This document shows, piece after piece, positions 61,699-64,000 of a stretch of DNA of 64,000 nucleotides. The notes beneath the pieces were generated by a model. It was given only the letters and a program-made list of their open reading frames with translations, ran no database searches and was not told the DNA's origin. Numbering within the stretch: the first letter of the stretch is position 1; each line of letters begins with the position of its first letter. Source of the DNA: Pseudomonas synxantha (GTDB lineage Bacteria; Pseudomonadota; Gammaproteobacteria; Pseudomonadales; Pseudomonadaceae); contig NZ_LT629786.1 of assembly GCF_900105675.1 (NCBI RefSeq), positions 2,294,001 through 2,358,000 of the forward strand, in the 5' to 3' direction. The translations under genes were made by a program, and so were the position numbers.

Positions 61699-64000
61699 AT
61701 GGCAAAGCCCCTGAGCGAGTACAACCGCAAACGCGATTTTGAGATCACCGCCGAACCGGCCGGCAGTTCACCAGCCACAAAGCGCAAAACCTCGGCCCTG
61801 AGTTTTGTAATCCAGAAGCATGATGCGCGCAATCTGCACTATGACTTTCGCTTGGAGCTCGACGGCGTGCTGTTGAGCTGGGCCGTGCCCAAGGGCCCGA
61901 GCCTGGATCCGACCCAGAAGCGCCTGGCGGTGCATGTCGAGGACCATCCCCTGAGCTACGGCAGTTTCGAGGGCAGCATTCCCGCCGGCCAATACGGCGC
62001 CGGGGATGTGATCGTCTGGGACCGTGGCCTATGGCAACCCCATGACGATCCGCACAAGGCTTACGCAGCCGGCAAACTCAAGTTCACTCTGGTTGGTGAG
62101 AAACTCTCGGGGGATTGGGCCCTGGTGCGTACCCGGCTCAAAGGCAGCGGCGACAAGGAGCAATGGTTGCTGATCAAGGAAAAAGACCAGCAGGCCCGCC
62201 CGGCGGCCGACTACGATATCGTCCAGGCCCAGCCCGACAGTGTGCTCAGCGACGCCTCAGTGGGCAAAGTCAAGGCTGCCAGCAAAACCAGGAAAGCTGC
62301 AAAACCCAAGAAAGCAACCTCCGCCCTTCCAGACCAGTTCTCCCCGCAACTGGCAACCCTGGTCGACCGCGCCCCTGCTGGCGACTGGCTGTACGAGATC
62401 AAGTTCGACGGCTACCGCATGCTGGCACGTATCCGCGACGGTGAGGTGCGCCTGTTTACCCGCAACGGCAACGATTGGACCGAGCGCTTGCCCCGCCAGG
62501 TGAAAGCGTTGGAGGCGCTCAAGCTCAAGGACAGTTGGCTGGACGGTGAAGTGGTCAGTCTCAACGCCGATGGTCTGCCGGATTTCCAGGCGCTGCAGAA
62601 TGCCTTCGATATTGGCCGCAGCCTGGATATCGTCTATTACCTGTTCGATGCGCCCTTCCTCGATGGGCAAGACCTGCGCAACGTAGCGGTAGAAGAACGC
62701 CGGGCCGCCCTCAAGGCCGCGCTTTCCGGCAGCCGTAGCAAACTGCTGCGCTTCTCAGAAGCCTTCGCCGCCAACCAGCGCGACATCTTCGAAAGTGCCT
62801 GTGACCTGGCCCTTGAGGGTGTGATCGGCAAGCGCGCAGGCAGCCTCTACGTATCAAGCCGCAGCGCGGACTGGATCAAGCTCAAATGTCGCTTGCGCCA
62901 GGAGTTCGTGATTGTCGGCTACACCCGCCCGCAAGGGTCGCGCAGTGGGTTTGGCGCACTGTTGCTGGCGGTCAACGACGACAACGGGCTGGTTTACGCC
63001 GGGCGTGTAGGCACCGGCTTTGATCAGGCGGCGCTGAAGAGCATCTACGCCAAACTCACCGCCCTTGAACGCAAAACCTCGCCACTGGAAAAGCCACTGA
63101 CCAGCGCTCAGGCCCGAGGCGTGCATTGGGTTGAGCCGACGCTGGTGGGCGAAGTGCAATTTACTGAGTGGACCCGTGAGGGTGTGGTGCGCCAGGCGGC
63201 GTTTCTCGGTTTACGCACGGATAAGCCTGCCGCACAGATCATCCATGAACAACCACGCACGGCAAAATCCCTGGAGAAGCCCAAGAAGCCCAAGGCAAAA
63301 ACCACCGAGAGTGGGGTGAAAGTCACCCACCCCGAGCGCGTCATCGACACACAAAGCGGCACGCAGAAACAGCAACTGGCACAGTTCTATGCCGGCATCA
63401 GCCAATGGATCTTGCCATTCCTGCGCAGCCGGCCCGTGTCGCTGCTCAGGGCACCAGAAGGCATTGAGGGCGAACAGTTCTTTCAGAAGCACTCCGAGCG
63501 CATGGCCATTCCCCACATCAAGCAACTTGACCAGGCGCTGGACCCTGGCCACGCGCGCCTGATGGAAATCGACAGCCGGGACGCGTTGGTCGGCGCTGTG
63601 CAAATGGGCACCGTCGAATTGCATACCTGGGGCGCCACGACGGACAAGATTGAAACCCCCGACCTGTTCGTGCTGGACCTAGACCCGGATCCGGCCTTGC
63701 CGTGGAAAGCCATGCTGGAGGCGGCACAGTTGACCTTATCGGTACTCGATGAGCTGGGTTTGCAAGCCTTCGTCAAGACCAGCGGCGGCAAAGGCCTGCA
63801 CCTGATAGTACCGCTGGCCCGGCGCGATGGCTGGGACACCGTGAAAGCATTCGCCAAGGCAATGGCCCAGTTCATGACCCAGCAGCTGCCGGAGCGTTTC
63901 ACCGCCACCAGCGGCCCCAAAAACCGCGTAGGCAAGATCTTTATCGATTACCTGCGCAACGCCCGGGGCGCCAGTACGGTGGCAGCTTATTCCGTGCGGG
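61699..64000 (+). CDS. ligD: Multifunctional ATP-dependent DNA ligase LigD (3' end missing)
   Basis: The end-joining ligase of the Ku system, open to the right window edge (767 codons seen). Domain order is that of Pseudomonas LigD. The N-terminal 3'-phosphoesterase (about 30-190) has HDARNLHYDFRLELDG and HPLSYGSFEG. A lysine-rich linker (about 195-215) follows. The ligase domain has the adenylated lysine K235 in EIKFDGYR and an OB fold ending about 520. The polymerase/primase domain then begins (VTHPERVID near 541; DLDPDP and TSGGKGLHLIVPL further on). Its end lies outside the window. Confidence 0.96.
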   Translation, partial: MAKPLSEYNRKRDFEITAEPAGSSPATKRKTSALSFVIQKHDARNLHYDFRLELDGVLLSWAVPKGPSLDPTQKRLAVHVEDHPLSYGSFEGSIPAGQYGAGDVIVWDRGLWQPHDDPHKAYAAGKLKFTLVGEKLSGDWALVRTRLKGSGDKEQWLLIKEKDQQARPAADYDIVQAQPDSVLSDASVGKVKAASKTRKAAKPKKATSALPDQFSPQLATLVDRAPAGDWLYEIKFDGYRMLARIRDGEVRLFTRNGNDWTERLPRQVKALEALKLKDSWLDGEVVSLNADGLPDFQALQNAFDIGRSLDIVYYLFDAPFLDGQDLRNVAVEERRAALKAALSGSRSKLLRFSEAFAANQRDIFESACDLALEGVIGKRAGSLYVSSRSADWIKLKCRLRQEFVIVGYTRPQGSRSGFGALLLAVNDDNGLVYAGRVGTGFDQAALKSIYAKLTALERKTSPLEKPLTSAQARGVHWVEPTLVGEVQFTEWTREGVVRQAAFLGLRTDKPAAQIIHEQPRTAKSLEKPKKPKAKTTESGVKVTHPERVIDTQSGTQKQQLAQFYAGISQWILPFLRSRPVSLLRAPEGIEGEQFFQKHSERMAIPHIKQLDQALDPGHARLMEIDSRDALVGAVQMGTVELHTWGATTDKIETPDLFVLDLDPDPALPWKAMLEAAQLTLSVLDELGLQAFVKTSGGKGLHLIVPLARRDGWDTVKAFAKAMAQFMTQQLPERFTATSGPKNRVGKIFIDYLRNARGASTVAAYSVR

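Overview
The window looks like chromosomal DNA of a fluorescens-group Pseudomonas. Support comes from the GC-rich codon use, an alkaline protease (aprA-inh-aprD) locus, a mexEF-oprN type efflux operon, Pseudomonas-style REP hairpins, a DUF1652 protein, pssA and a Ku/LigD end-joining locus. Species assignment is inference. No rRNA, tRNA or CRISPR was seen.

Layout. 1-3.4 kb: 3' part of the AprA secretion locus on the minus strand (aprD cut by the window edge, inhibitor, serralysin). 3.8-7.7 kb: P1-family aminopeptidase coupled to an APC permease, a LuxR regulator and a small orphan RTX-tail protein. 7.9-11.7 kb: polyamine-type cluster (binding protein, cupin, FAD oxidase, AraC regulator). 12-17.7 kb: DUF1652, UvrD-like helicase, pirin, a REP-rich spacer and phosphoglucomutase. 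17.8-23.5 kb: MocR regulator, an unrecognised 474-residue protein, a medium-chain reductase and a divergent LysR gene.

23.5-37.3 kb is accessory DNA in two adjacent islands. Island 1 (about 23.6-30.7 kb) starts right after the LysR gene; a diverged copy of that gene's last 30 bases reappears at 30749-30778. It carries a complete His-Xaa-Ser system: hxsD, two radical SAM maturases hxsB and hxsC, and the repeat substrate hxsA, in a tightly coupled operon. Behind it come a 152-bp IS21-like remnant, a SIR2-domain protein (candidate phage defence) and a ParDE pair. Island 2 (about 30.9-37.2 kb) is bounded by imperfect copies of a roughly 50-bp sequence. It has lower GC and carries an AraC regulator, two amidase-signature enzymes and an alpha/beta hydrolase, plus broken pieces of a serine recombinase and a yddG-like exporter.

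37.4-43.4 kb: two-component system, MipA/OmpV porin, alginate-lyase-family protein, DMT exporter, XRE-cupin regulator and a truncated LysR remnant. 43.6-49.6 kb: mexE-mexF-oprN type RND operon with a terminator. 49.8-52.1 kb: two uncharacterised small proteins and an AraC regulator. 52.2-56.5 kb: Fur-box-preceded iron uptake operon efeU-efeO-efeB-efeM ending in a strong terminator. 56.5-60.7 kb: pssA, TetR regulator, DUF1348 protein, PQQ-type sugar dehydrogenase and a small secreted protein. 60.8-64 kb: Ku and LigD, the latter cut by the window edge.

The item most deserving attention is the His-Xaa-Ser operon. I recognise its components as named protein families, but I know of no established function. 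The chemistry of the modification and its role at the cell envelope appear open.
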